IMG/VR virus record: IMGVR_UViG_3300023171_000038
Span: 1 to 24,990 of that record
Source: a virus
Length of the DNA: 24,990 nucleotides
Reading direction: 5' to 3' (one strand)
This document shows, in pieces, positions 14,225 to 21,849 of the stretch; positions within the stretch are counted from its first letter, which is position 1, and every line of letters starts with the position of its first letter. The position numbers and the translations under genes were made by a program. The notes under the pieces are model-generated. The model ran no database searches and had not been told where the DNA came from. It worked only from the letters and a program-made list of their open reading frames with translations.

Positions 14225-14365
14225 ATGAAAGAATGGTGGCAAACAGTAAATAAAGAAGACCCATATTTATGCAATCTTTACAGCAATTTATTTGGTACTC
14301 ATGAAAAAAGGATTGCACAATTGTATATAATTAGGAAAGGATTTAATTTCGGCGAAAAAAGATGA
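14225..14365 (+). CDS. Small basic protein, 46 aa
   Basis: Fills the 140-nt gap between two larger genes: ATG at 14225, TGA overlapping the next ATG (ATGA at 14362). Sequence opens MKEWWQTVNKEDPYLCN and ends GFNFGEKR. The exact 4-nt overlap matches the habit of its neighbours and argues that it is real. Its 3' end holds a TTTCGGCGAAAAAA motif. Confidence 0.6.
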   Translation: MKEWWQTVNKEDPYLCNLYSNLFGTHEKRIAQLYIIRKGFNFGEKR

Positions 14366-14799
14366 AAGAAAAGATAATAGACATAGAAACAGCAATATTA
14401 GCTAAAGAAGTGGAATATAATATACCATCTTTATACTTTATAAATATATACGGAGATGAAGACTGTTCTATAATGGACTATATAGGTGACAATTTTGAAG
14501 AGAAGTTAGAACATGCTAAAGAACTTATAAAGTATTGGAGACCAACTCAAAGTCTATTACAAAAATGGCTAAGAGAAACACATAATATTGGAGTTGAATC
14601 ATACCACGATTATGATCCTAAAGATAAAGGATCTCAATTTTATACAAGTTGGGGATATTATAATGGAAAAGAAATTGATGAGACTAGTAATGTAAATGGT
14701 TGGTACGATGAATATAATCATTGGAAGAAATATGAAGACGCTTTGGAGTTTGGTTTGGTTGAGGCTTTGAAAATGTTAAAATCCGCGGAGAAAAAATGA
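14362..14799 (+). CDS. Conserved phage hypothetical, 145 aa (PTQSLLQKWLRE family)
   Basis: Contains PTQSLLQKWLRETHNIGVESY and a closing YEDALEFGLVEALKML, a pair of segments I recognise from many uncharacterised phage proteins. The middle is aromatic and beta-like (FYTSWGYYNGKE). Function unknown; the wide spread suggests a general phage-host role. The stop region carries CCGCGG (14783) and an ATGA overlap with the next gene. Confidence 0.78.
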   Translation: MKEKIIDIETAILAKEVEYNIPSLYFINIYGDEDCSIMDYIGDNFEEKLEHAKELIKYWRPTQSLLQKWLRETHNIGVESYHDYDPKDKGSQFYTSWGYYNGKEIDETSNVNGWYDEYNHWKKYEDALEFGLVEALKMLKSAEKK

Positions 14800-14981
14800 A
14801 AACAAGAGAAGAACACTTAGAAACCTTCATAGAACAAGCAACATCTTATTTTAACAGTTTATACAAAGAAGTAACAGTGAGATACGAAAAAGAAAGTTTT
14901 ATAATTGATGGAACAAACGAAGAAGAAATGCAAAAAGTAGCTACAGAACTTAATCAAATGCTTAAATTTAGTAAATTATGA
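14796..14981 (+). CDS. Hypothetical protein, 61 aa
   Basis: Short alpha/beta protein (MKTREEHLETFIEQATSYFN, VTVRYEKESFIIDGTNEEEM). ATGA overlaps at both ends show tight translational coupling. No family recognised. Confidence 0.65.
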   Translation: MKTREEHLETFIEQATSYFNSLYKEVTVRYEKESFIIDGTNEEEMQKVATELNQMLKFSKL

Positions 14982-15214
14982 TAGAAGAAGCTTGGAATGA
15001 TATAATATATGACTTTGAAGACATAAAATTATATGTAGATGAAAGAGGATTTATTCCTAAATTAATAATGCAGAATTTAATGTTAGGTGAAGATATTGGA
15101 ACTCAGGAAATTGATGACGATGATACTTGGATATTAGACTTAGAAGATATAGATTTTGAAATACATCATGGAAAAGAATTATTTAGACCAACAAATTTAA
15201 GAGGTAAAGTATGA
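14978..15214 (+). CDS. Hypothetical very acidic protein, 78 aa
   Basis: About a third of residues are D or E (TQEIDDDDTWILDLEDIDFE). Strong negative charge in a short phage protein is compatible with a DNA-mimic inhibitor, but no family is recognised. 4-nt overlaps at both ends. Confidence 0.65.
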   Translation: MIEEAWNDIIYDFEDIKLYVDERGFIPKLIMQNLMLGEDIGTQEIDDDDTWILDLEDIDFEIHHGKELFRPTNLRGKV

Positions 15215-15399
15215 AAAAATACCATATAAAAATGGAAGGCAGTTATGGATATCCAGGAGGAGAATTCCATCATTCAGATGTAGTACTAGAAGAACAGTTA
15301 GAATCAGTTGTAAAGGAGTATTTAATGCCCTATATTGAAAGTTGGAAAACGGAAGAGGAGGATATAGAAGAACTTTTTATTAAAATTAAAGAAGTGTAA
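15211..15399 (+). CDS. Hypothetical protein, 62 aa
   Basis: Beta-type start (KKYHIKMEGSYGYPGGEFHH) followed by a helix (EEQLESVVKEYLMPYIESW). Adjacent to the next ATG with no gap. No family recognised. Confidence 0.65.
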   Translation: MKKYHIKMEGSYGYPGGEFHHSDVVLEEQLESVVKEYLMPYIESWKTEEEDIEELFIKIKEV

Positions 15400-15747
15400 A
15401 TGAGAACACCAGAAGAAGTTAATAAAGACATTGAAAAACTTAAGAAAGAGTTAGAAGAATCTAAAAATTACCATCAATGGGCAAAACTAACAGATGATAG
15501 TGTCAGAGAGAAAATGATTGGCTTCTTTAATATAGGAAATACAGAACTCATTTTATTCCATTTAGATAACGGGAAGCTTTTACAATATCGTCACGGTTGT
15601 TATGGAAATGTAGAAGTGAGAATGAACCCACAAAGAAATAGAATTTTAGTTTCAGAAAATAAAGATATTAATGAGACAAATATTTTAAATTTTGTTATGC
15701 GGGCTACGGGAGAGTGGTTTGTGAAACGGGCGGAAAAAGAACAGTAA
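15400..15747 (+). CDS. Hypothetical protein, 115 aa
   Basis: N-terminal coiled-coil-like helix (EEVNKDIEKLKKELEESKNY), then a beta-rich part (NTELILFHLDNGKLLQYRHG) and a helical tail. The end of the gene carries CGGGCGGAAAAA (15727-15738), encoding RAEK. No family recognised. Confidence 0.7.
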   Translation: MRTPEEVNKDIEKLKKELEESKNYHQWAKLTDDSVREKMIGFFNIGNTELILFHLDNGKLLQYRHGCYGNVEVRMNPQRNRILVSENKDINETNILNFVMRATGEWFVKRAEKEQ

Positions 15748-15750
15748 AAA

Positions 15751-15996
15751 ATGAAAGAATTAGAAAACAGTTTAATAAGCTTCTTAACATCATTAGGAGC
15801 TAAACCAAGCCTAAAGACGAAGAAAATAGTGAGACAACCTTCTGAAATGGAGTTAATGATTGATCTTAAAAGTAATGAACTAATAATTGATGAATATTTA
15901 CAAGGTTTTTCTACAGAAGAAATCTCTCTAAAGAATAATATTTCATTTAAAAATGTAGATAAAATTATCGATTGTTACAATTATTTGTATAATTAA
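15751..15996 (+). CDS. Small HTH-like protein, 81 aa
   Basis: C-terminal half (IDEYLQGFSTEEISLKNNIS, then FKNVDKIIDCYNYL) reads as a helix-turn-helix like that of sigma region 4 or resolvases. The N-terminus is helical. Sits just before the DNA polymerase, separated by a 62-nt gap with a TTTCGCGGGAAAAA motif but no clear promoter. A regulator is possible. Confidence 0.65.
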   Translation: MKELENSLISFLTSLGAKPSLKTKKIVRQPSEMELMIDLKSNELIIDEYLQGFSTEEISLKNNISFKNVDKIIDCYNYLYN

Positions 15997-16058
15997 TGCG
16001 GATTTCGCGGGAAAAAGAATAAACAAAGAACGAAAGTACAAGACAGAAAAATTAGATT

Positions 16059-18455
16059 ATGGAAGATAAAGGAGCATGGGTATTAGATTTGGAAAGTTCA
16101 GGCTTATTAGCTGATATGCTTGACTTCAGTTCTTTTCCATATAAATTAAGGCCAGATGCAAAACTGTGGTGTGTTGTTCTAAGAAATGTACACACGAACG
16201 AAGTAAGGAAAGCAGTTAAAGAGGGGATAACAAAAGAGTGGCTAAGAGAAAATCTGAAAGGCTGTCAATTCTTAATTCAGCACAATGGAATAAAGTTCGA
16301 TTTAATTACTCTTTGGTTATTTGGGGTATTTGAATATAGAATTGGTTATTTAGATGAGCCTGACACTTTATTCGGTGAAGAGGTTAAAATAATTGACACT
16401 TTAATTTTATCCAGACTTTTCAATCCTGATAGATTTGGCAATCACAGTTTACATTCTTGGGGGGAAAGAACAAAAACTAACAAGATTGATTTCAGGCAAA
16501 TTTGTATTGAAAAAGGATATATAAAGAAAACAGACCCAAAAGGAGCGGAATTTAAACAGTACGTTCCAGAAATGCTAGATTATTGTATAGGTGATACAGA
16601 TACAAACAGTAAGACTTTCATAGCTCTAGTGGAGGAAATGGGGGATTATAAAGGCTGGCAACAAGCAATTAAACAAGAGAATAAATTAGCAGATTTAGCT
16701 GTTAGAAGAGAATCATTAGGTTTTTGGTTTGATAAGGATTTTGCCATAGAATGTGTTGAAGACTTAACTATAAAAATGCAAGAGCTGACAGATAAAGTAA
16801 ATCCTTTATTACCCCCTAAACCGATGACTAAAGGGGAATTAAGTAACTTTACACCACCTAACACTCAATTCTTAAAAAGCGGGCTTCCTTCTAGTCATAT
16901 TGTTAAATTTGCTGCCAGAATTGGGGGAAAAATAGTTGAAAACGAAGAAAAAGAATATTTTATACAGTTTGAAGATAAAGAATATAAATTACCGTTTACT
17001 TTACCTTTAAAAACACATGTAGAAGCTGATATCAGCAATCTTGATCATGTGAAGATGACTCTAATAGATTTAGCCTGGATACCGACAGAATGGGCTGAGA
17101 GGGATTTAACTAAAGATAGTAAAAAAATAAGTTTACCTTATGAAAAAAGAGTTATAGCTACCGAAAGATGGTTTAAAGAGACTATGCAGGGTAAATATAA
17201 AAAATTACGTTTAGAAATAGCTTGCGAAACATTTAAAGTAAAAGACCCAGAAAATCTATTAGAAGCTATAAAGAAAAAGTTAGATACTGATTTTCCTGTG
17301 CGTGTTCCTACCAGCCCTAAAGTAAGAGTTGGGGTAGAGAAAGATTTATGCCCTAATTTAATAAAACTAGGAGAGAAAGTAGATTTTGCAAATGATTTTG
17401 CCTTATTTTTAACTTATAAACACAGAAAGTCCTCAATTGCTGGAGGAGATGTAGAAGATATGGATTTTGATGAAGAAACTCCAAATAGCGGTTTCTTATC
17501 AATGTACAGAGAAGTTGATGGAAGAGTGGCAACACCAGCAATTGAGATAGGAGCATCTACAAATCGTTACAGGCATATTGGTATTGCAAACATCGCGAGA
17601 GCCTCATCTGTTTATGGTAAAGAAATGAGGAGCTTATTCGGATCAGGTAAAGATGGGTTACAATTCGGATATGATTTTGCTAGTTTAGAGGCGAGAATAC
17701 AAGGACATTATTGTTGGAAATACACAGATGGTCAAGAACTGGCCAGAACACTTTTAGCAGAAAAACCAAATGACATACATACACTAACAGGATTAAAATT
17801 AGATATCCCCAGAAGTGACGCAAAAAGTATAAATTACGCCATTTTATATGGATCGTCGATTAATAAAATTAAGAAAATGCTTGCTTGTAGTCTAGAAAGA
17901 GCAACAGAGATATATAATGGTTTCTGGGAGTCAGTTCCTGCTTTAAAAGAGTTAAAAACAGCTATAGAGGCGCATTGGCTATCTAATGATAAAAAGTTTG
18001 TAATTGGTATTGATGGGAGAAAGATAAATATTCGTAGTCAGCACAGCATTTTGAATGCAACCTTCCAGTCAGCAGGTGTTATTGCTGCTAAATATGTTAA
18101 TATTTTATCTATGCAGTATTTGGAAGAATTAGGGCATGTTATTGATCCTTTTATAGCGCAACCCTCTGTGTGTGAGATGATTGCGTACCATGATGAGTGC
18201 CAATTATTTGTTAAAAAAGAGAATGTAAAGTTTAAAACTTTCTTAAATAAAGAAGAAGCTGAAGATTTTGTTAACAATTGGGAAGGAAGTCAACTAAGTG
18301 CAATAAGTGAAGGAAATACTTGGTATGTTACTTTACCTAATGATATTTCTCAGTGTATAGAAAAAGCGATAAATAAAACACAAGAACTTCTTAAATTAAA
18401 TGTTGATTTGGGATATGAATATGTTGTCCATAAAAATTGGAATGGTTGCCATTAA
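16059..18455 (+). CDS. Family A DNA polymerase with 3'-5' exonuclease
   Basis: 798-aa T7-like replicative polymerase. Exonuclease: Exo I D10-L-E12, Exo II HNGIKFD (N76, D81), Exo III Y175-x3-D179. Polymerase: motif A YDFASLEARI with catalytic D539; motif B R585-x3-K589-x7-Y597; motif C YHDE with D712-E713. All catalytic residues are present. Y593 takes the place of T7 Tyr526 and E. coli Phe762, the position that sets dideoxynucleotide discrimination. No 5'-3' nuclease domain. It would copy the genome with the helicase at 6754. Roughly residues 190-480 hold a long, weakly recognised stretch, including GGDVEDMDFDEE, that may contain the thumb and an insertion. Start chosen at the first ATG, which directly precedes the Exo I strand. 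Confidence 0.93.
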   Translation: MEDKGAWVLDLESSGLLADMLDFSSFPYKLRPDAKLWCVVLRNVHTNEVRKAVKEGITKEWLRENLKGCQFLIQHNGIKFDLITLWLFGVFEYRIGYLDEPDTLFGEEVKIIDTLILSRLFNPDRFGNHSLHSWGERTKTNKIDFRQICIEKGYIKKTDPKGAEFKQYVPEMLDYCIGDTDTNSKTFIALVEEMGDYKGWQQAIKQENKLADLAVRRESLGFWFDKDFAIECVEDLTIKMQELTDKVNPLLPPKPMTKGELSNFTPPNTQFLKSGLPSSHIVKFAARIGGKIVENEEKEYFIQFEDKEYKLPFTLPLKTHVEADISNLDHVKMTLIDLAWIPTEWAERDLTKDSKKISLPYEKRVIATERWFKETMQGKYKKLRLEIACETFKVKDPENLLEAIKKKLDTDFPVRVPTSPKVRVGVEKDLCPNLIKLGEKVDFANDFALFLTYKHRKSSIAGGDVEDMDFDEETPNSGFLSMYREVDGRVATPAIEIGASTNRYRHIGIANIARASSVYGKEMRSLFGSGKDGLQFGYDFASLEARIQGHYCWKYTDGQELARTLLAEKPNDIHTLTGLKLDIPRSDAKSINYAILYGSSINKIKKMLACSLERATEIYNGFWESVPALKELKTAIEAHWLSNDKKFVIGIDGRKINIRSQHSILNATFQSAGVIAAKYVNILSMQYLEELGHVIDPFIAQPSVCEMIAYHDECQLFVKKENVKFKTFLNKEEAEDFVNNWEGSQLSAISEGNTWYVTLPNDISQCIEKAINKTQELLKLNVDLGYEYVVHKNWNGCH

Positions 18456-18463
18456 TTAAATAT

Positions 18464-19042
18464 ATGAAAGACTTATATAAGAAAACGGTTTATGGAGTAG
18501 GTTTTATTGGTGAAGGAGAGTATAAAATAACTGTTAATAACCAAAGAACTAAGATGAGTAATGCTTGGAAAAATATGCTTCAAAGGTGTTACAAAGGGTT
18601 GGAGACACACCCCTCTTATGATAAAGTATTAGTAGATGATAGATGGCATAATTTTCAAAATTTTGGAAAATGGTTTGATGAAAACTACGTTGAAGATTGG
18701 CATTTAGATAAAGATATCTTAACTAAGGGTAATAAAATATATTCTCCTGGCACTTGTTGCTTTGTTCCGCCTGAAATAAATTATTTGTTTATTAAGTGTA
18801 ATAAATCTAGAGGGGAATACCCAATAGGTATCTCGCTTGTGCATACCAAATTTCAGGTTACATTAAGAAAAAATGGTAAAACTCATAACTTAGGGCGTTT
18901 TAGTACTATTGAAGAAGCTTTTCAAGTGTATAAATTTGCAAAAGAAGCTTATATCAAAGAGGTTGCTGATAGATGGAGACCCGTTATTACAGAAGTAATT
19001 TATAACGCAATGTATAATTGGGTTGTAGAAATAACGGATTAA
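18464..19042 (+). CDS. AP2/HNH-type endonuclease candidate (probable free-standing homing enzyme)
   Basis: 192 aa. Residues about 26-90 have the typical MSNAWKNMLQRCY ... HPSYDKVLVDDRWHNFQNF ... W pattern, followed by LDKDILTKGNKIYSPGTCC and FVPPEIN, the HNH-like core of many phage homing endonucleases. The C-terminal YPIGISLVHTKFQVTLRKNG ... LGRFSTIEEAFQVYKFAKE is an AP2-type DNA-binding domain. ATG at 18464, 8 nt after the polymerase stop, preferred over an in-frame start at 18437 inside the polymerase. Position beside polA fits homing endonucleases, which often target conserved replication genes. Catalytic residues are inferred, not proven. Confidence 0.8.
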   Translation: MKDLYKKTVYGVGFIGEGEYKITVNNQRTKMSNAWKNMLQRCYKGLETHPSYDKVLVDDRWHNFQNFGKWFDENYVEDWHLDKDILTKGNKIYSPGTCCFVPPEINYLFIKCNKSRGEYPIGISLVHTKFQVTLRKNGKTHNLGRFSTIEEAFQVYKFAKEAYIKEVADRWRPVITEVIYNAMYNWVVEITD

Positions 19043-19064
19043 TAAAAAATAAAGCCTTCTTTAA

Positions 19065-19095
19065 TTGCACAGTAAATTAATATCATTTATATTTG
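19065..19095 (+). promoter_or_regulatory. Bacteroidota-type promoter (TTG-N20-TATATTTG)
   Basis: TTG at 19065-19067, TATATTTG at 19088-19095, spacing 20 nt. TTGCACAGTAAAT is identical to the promoter at 10629. Unlike the others it has a long leader (81 nt) before the first gene. Confidence 0.83.
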
Positions 19096-19109
19096 CATTA
19101 AAATTAACT

Positions 19110-19158
19110 GTTTTTTCACTCTTTTTGCGGCGAAATGCTTAAACGAAGTGCGAAAAAC
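19110..19158 (+). promoter_or_regulatory. Leader hairpin with GC-core motif in its loop
   Basis: GTTTTTTCACT (19110-19120) pairs with AGTG-C-GAAAAAC (19147-19158), 11 bp with one bulged C and one G-U. The loop holds TTTTTGCGGCGAAA (19122-19135) and a short ATG ORF (19135-19161, eight codons MLKRSAKN). The 3' side lies in the AAACGAAGTGyGAAA repeat shared with 8319. It could control translation of the 19177 gene. Confidence 0.4.
19141..19155 (+). repeat. AAACGAAGTGyGAAA repeat, copy 2
   Basis: AAACGAAGTGCGAAA matches 8319-8333 at 14 of 15 positions. Lies in the leader of the 19177 gene and overlaps the 3' strand of the leader hairpin. Confidence 0.6.
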
Positions 19159-19176
19159 TAATAAAATAACATCAAA

Positions 19177-19587
19177 ATGAAAGAACTAGAAAACAAAATT
19201 AGAGAAGTTTTACCGAGATTGCAAGAAGTGAAAAGAGGCCAAAGATTCCTGTCCCCTTATTATGGTATTATCACTGCAACAAATATCACAGATCACGGAA
19301 ACAATAAATACTCTGTGTACGGTTTTGACGAAGATCAAGGGCTTCCTAGAGATAATTATTATCCAAAAGACTTAGAATTATTAGGTTTTGAGATTAAATT
19401 AAATGATGTTTTAGAGTTCTTAAATATATTTTTTATTACAGATGAAAGTACTTCCAATGTAGTTAAATTATTTAATGGTTCAGAAAAAGCCAAAATCAAG
19501 AAAACTCTGATTGATAATTGGGATTTATCTTCTGTTCTACTTAGAGATCAAAGTAATAGTATTAAAGACTTATTAAATAGTTTCTAG
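19177..19587 (+). CDS. Conserved phage hypothetical, 136 aa
   Basis: Starts MKELENKIREVLPRLQEVKRG after the 81-nt leader. N-terminal beta domain (GQRFLSPYYGIITATNIT ... YSVYGFDEDQG), then IKLNDVLEFLNIFF and a C-terminal LIDNWDLSSVLLRDQSNSI. The latter two resemble the 'ITLEDVLRAL ... WDL..pL..Q' layout I recall from many phage hypotheticals. Function unknown. Confidence 0.75.
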   Translation: MKELENKIREVLPRLQEVKRGQRFLSPYYGIITATNITDHGNNKYSVYGFDEDQGLPRDNYYPKDLELLGFEIKLNDVLEFLNIFFITDESTSNVVKLFNGSEKAKIKKTLIDNWDLSSVLLRDQSNSIKDLLNSF

Positions 19588-19590
19588 ATC

Positions 19591-19833
19591 ATGAAAGAAA
19601 AAATAGAACAAAGATTAGCTGGCTACAAAGAAGAAAAGGAAGCTTGGATAGGCAAACAGAAACAATATTGTTGGACAGCTAAAGAAAAGGAAGAGGGTTC
19701 TACTACTTATGGGTATTATCAGGAACAGGAAGTTATTTATACTAATAAGATAGTGGAGTTGGAGTGGGTTTTAGAACTGTTTTCTAATTCTTTTTCCGCC
19801 GAAATTAAACCAATTGTAACATTTGAAATGTAA
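19591..19833 (+). CDS. Hypothetical protein, 80 aa
   Basis: Helical and charged with many K/E/Q/W residues (MKEKIEQRLAGYKEEKEAWI, GKQKQYCWTAKEKEEGS). The DNA near the 3' end has TTTTTCCGCCGAAA (19791-19804). Gap of 3 nt on both sides. No family recognised. Confidence 0.7.
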   Translation: MKEKIEQRLAGYKEEKEAWIGKQKQYCWTAKEKEEGSTTYGYYQEQEVIYTNKIVELEWVLELFSNSFSAEIKPIVTFEM

Positions 19834-19836
19834 AAT

Positions 19837-20097
19837 ATGGAAAATATAATTAATATCGATAAAGGAGAAATAATTATCTCAGTATTATTTTTAGTTGCTA
19901 TGTTATTTTCTTGGTTTTATTTGGAATGGTGGATAAAAGATGTGACAAAATGTACAGAAGGAGAGCATGATTGGAAATTCGATTTAAATACTCAGGGAGA
20001 TACAGGAGATTTAGGATTTGGAATAAAGGGTTATTGGAATACAAATCATTATCGTTGTACTAAATGCGGAAAAGAAAGAACTGAAGAAATATATTAA
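19837..20097 (+). CDS. Single-span membrane protein with zinc-type tail, 86 aa
   Basis: One hydrophobic segment at about residues 11-31 (EIIISVLFLVAMLFSWFYL), then a soluble tail with C39, H44 and a CTKCGKE pair near residues 75-78, a likely zinc site. No cleavable signal peptide is apparent. Probably a membrane-anchored zinc-ribbon protein; function unknown. Confidence 0.7.
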   Translation: MENIINIDKGEIIISVLFLVAMLFSWFYLEWWIKDVTKCTEGEHDWKFDLNTQGDTGDLGFGIKGYWNTNHYRCTKCGKERTEEIY

Positions 20098-20100
20098 ATT

Positions 20101-20955
20101 ATGAACAAATACGAAAAAATAAGATTAACCTGCATATACTTAGTTCACCACTTGATATTTAATGGAAGTAAGGACTTAAGACATAGTGATGATAAAAGAG
20201 CTGAGGATTTAAAAAAGTGGGTGTTCCAGTATCAAGGAGAAATGAATCCTAAAGTAATTGATTTATATTTAAAAAGATATAAAAAGTTAGGTGTAATTCA
20301 ATTAAATGATTTATTCAAAGAAGAGAAAGCTAAAATTAGAGAAGCTGTTGGTGACTATTCCTGGCATCCAACGAATGTAACTTGTTGCGCTTCTTGTCAC
20401 ACTGGTACTAGCTCAACACCAATTGAAGAAATAATTGTTCAACGTGAGAAATATGGAACTTTTATTTGTCATAATTGTGAAGATGTTGCCGATAATATTG
20501 ACAATTACACTTTTACATTATTAAGCGAAAATGGTTTTTATAGAAATGAAGGATTAACAAGTCCAGATCGAAAATTACTTGGTTTTGGTGGTTCAAGATT
20601 TGTTATTAAACACAAGAACGGTTCTGTAACTTTAACTAATGATTTAATCGGTACAAGATCTTTTCATAAATGTTTTTTGCCGAAATTAAAAGATAAAATA
20701 AATTGTGAAATAATCGGCGTAAAAGATTTTAGGCCAAGCACTTTAAGTAAGATATTGACAGAAGAACAGTTGATAAATATCCAACCTCAAATTGAAAGAG
20801 CAGGGGAATTAGGACATACAATTGAAGAAGATAAAGAAATTACTCGCCGACCTGAATTAATAAAATCTGTAGAAGTAGTTTTGAATAAACTTACAAATAC
20901 AGAATTAGATGAAATATTAATTAAAACTACAAATAGACATGAACTACGGAAATAA
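20101..20955 (+). CDS. Hypothetical zinc-binding protein, 284 aa
   Basis: N-terminal helical region (about 1-85), then a CCASCHTGTSS segment and a FICHNCED segment about 25 residues later, giving two cysteine pairs as in a zinc ribbon or HNH-like module. A beta-rich stretch follows (LLGFGGSRFVIKHKNGSVTL), then a helical C-terminus. No named family recognised; the HNH idea is weak because no catalytic histidine pattern is evident. Overlaps the next gene by 17 nt. Confidence 0.75.
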   Translation: MNKYEKIRLTCIYLVHHLIFNGSKDLRHSDDKRAEDLKKWVFQYQGEMNPKVIDLYLKRYKKLGVIQLNDLFKEEKAKIREAVGDYSWHPTNVTCCASCHTGTSSTPIEEIIVQREKYGTFICHNCEDVADNIDNYTFTLLSENGFYRNEGLTSPDRKLLGFGGSRFVIKHKNGSVTLTNDLIGTRSFHKCFLPKLKDKINCEIIGVKDFRPSTLSKILTEEQLINIQPQIERAGELGHTIEEDKEITRRPELIKSVEVVLNKLTNTELDEILIKTTNRHELRK

Positions 20956-21181
20956 TATAAATTACGGTAGTAAAATTGAAGATACAAGAGAAGCCCAAAA
21001 TGAACTTATAATGTTAAACGTAGTAAAAGAATTATTAAAAGATAATGATTTAGCTTGTGAAGTGACTATTAATGGTATAACTATAGGTTTGTGCTCTAAT
21101 CTTTCTGTTTTGCCCGCCATAAAAAAGAATATAGCTGAAATTAATAAATTTTTAAAAGGAGAGCCAAATGAGTGGGAATAG
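20939..21181 (+). CDS. Hypothetical protein, 80 aa
   Basis: Starts MNYGNNINYGSKIEDTREAQ; central helix ELIMLNVVKELLKDND, then ACEVTINGITIGLCSNL and a helical end. Overlaps the upstream gene by 17 nt and the downstream Cys-rich ORF by 14 nt. No family recognised. Confidence 0.65.
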   Translation: MNYGNNINYGSKIEDTREAQNELIMLNVVKELLKDNDLACEVTINGITIGLCSNLSVLPAIKKNIAEINKFLKGEPNEWE

Positions 21182-21317
21182 TAAGTGTTGTAATTCAGAA
21201 GTAATCCTTGCAATGACACAAGAGGAGATGGAAGAAGCAAATATAGCTCCTAGTATGTGGAGAGCTTGTATATACGATATATGTAAGAAATGTGGTAAAG
21301 TATGTGAAATAATATGA
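21168..21317 (+). CDS. Small Cys-rich (zinc-ribbon-like) protein, 49 aa
   Basis: ATG at 21168, TGA overlapping the next ATG (21314-21317). Contains CC at 7-8 and CIYDICKKCGKVC near the end (C34, C39, C42, C46), like a small zinc ribbon. It fills what would otherwise be a 130-nt gap and keeps the ATGA coupling pattern, so it is likely real. Confidence 0.65.
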   Translation: MSGNSKCCNSEVILAMTQEEMEEANIAPSMWRACIYDICKKCGKVCEII

Positions 21318-21577
21318 AAGCACTAGACATATATTTCCTTAAACAGGGTATTAATCAAGATGATATGATATTTGCTCACAGAGCAGGAGAACATAAGAGA
21401 AACAAAGACTTATTCAAAGCTGTATATGAAGCTAAAAATGAATTGATTCAGAAACGTATTGATGAGATAACAACAGAAATAAAAGATCTAGCTGATGGCT
21501 CTATGGCGACAAGTTTTAAACTAACTGCTTTACGCGCCGTGAAAAAAGAATTAAAAAGTTTGTTAGTCTCAGAATAA
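21314..21577 (+). CDS. Hypothetical helical protein, 87 aa
   Basis: Almost wholly helical (LFKAVYEAKNELIQKRIDEI, FKLTALRAVKKELKSLLVSE). Last gene of the 19065 unit; the promoter-like site at 21560-21590 overlaps its 3' end. No family recognised. Confidence 0.7.
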   Translation: MKALDIYFLKQGINQDDMIFAHRAGEHKRNKDLFKAVYEAKNELIQKRIDEITTEIKDLADGSMATSFKLTALRAVKKELKSLLVSE

Positions 21578-21590
21578 ATACGTAAGTTTA
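21560..21590 (+). promoter_or_regulatory. Promoter-like site (TTG-N20-TAAGTTTA)
   Basis: TTG at 21560-21562 (within TTTG) and TAAGTTTA at 21583-21590, again 20 nt apart. The -7 box differs from consensus only in its last base (A for G), as at 8384-8391. It overlaps the end of the previous gene and sits 15 nt before the next ATG. Confidence 0.6.
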
Positions 21591-21605
21591 CAAAAAATAA
21601 ATGAT

Positions 21606-21848
21606 ATGAAAATAAAAGCTTATACAGAAGGACTAGATATGAAACAGTTTAAACACATTCCTTCAATTAGTGTTTACAATCAGAACTATTATAATGGATT
21701 TAATAAAGACTTATTATTTGCTTCGAGTGACGACGATGATACAACAGAATGGTTTTTAGTTGAGTACACTGAATTTAGGTATTTAGGTAATTCTTATACT
21801 TCTCAAAATGACATTTTAAATTTAATCCATGAAAGCTGTAGAAACTAA
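21606..21848 (+). CDS. Hypothetical protein, 80 aa
   Basis: First gene after the 21560 site. Starts MKIKAYTEGLDMKQFKHIPS; tyrosine and asparagine-rich middle, an acidic ASSDDDDTTEW stretch and a beta-like end. No family recognised. Confidence 0.65.
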   Translation: MKIKAYTEGLDMKQFKHIPSISVYNQNYYNGFNKDLLFASSDDDDTTEWFLVEYTEFRYLGNSYTSQNDILNLIHESCRN

Positions 21849-21849
21849 T

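Noticed and set aside
16646-18277. Minus-strand ORFs of 67-79 codons inside the polymerase gene
   Set aside because: They are antisense shadows of a gene with all catalytic motifs intact.
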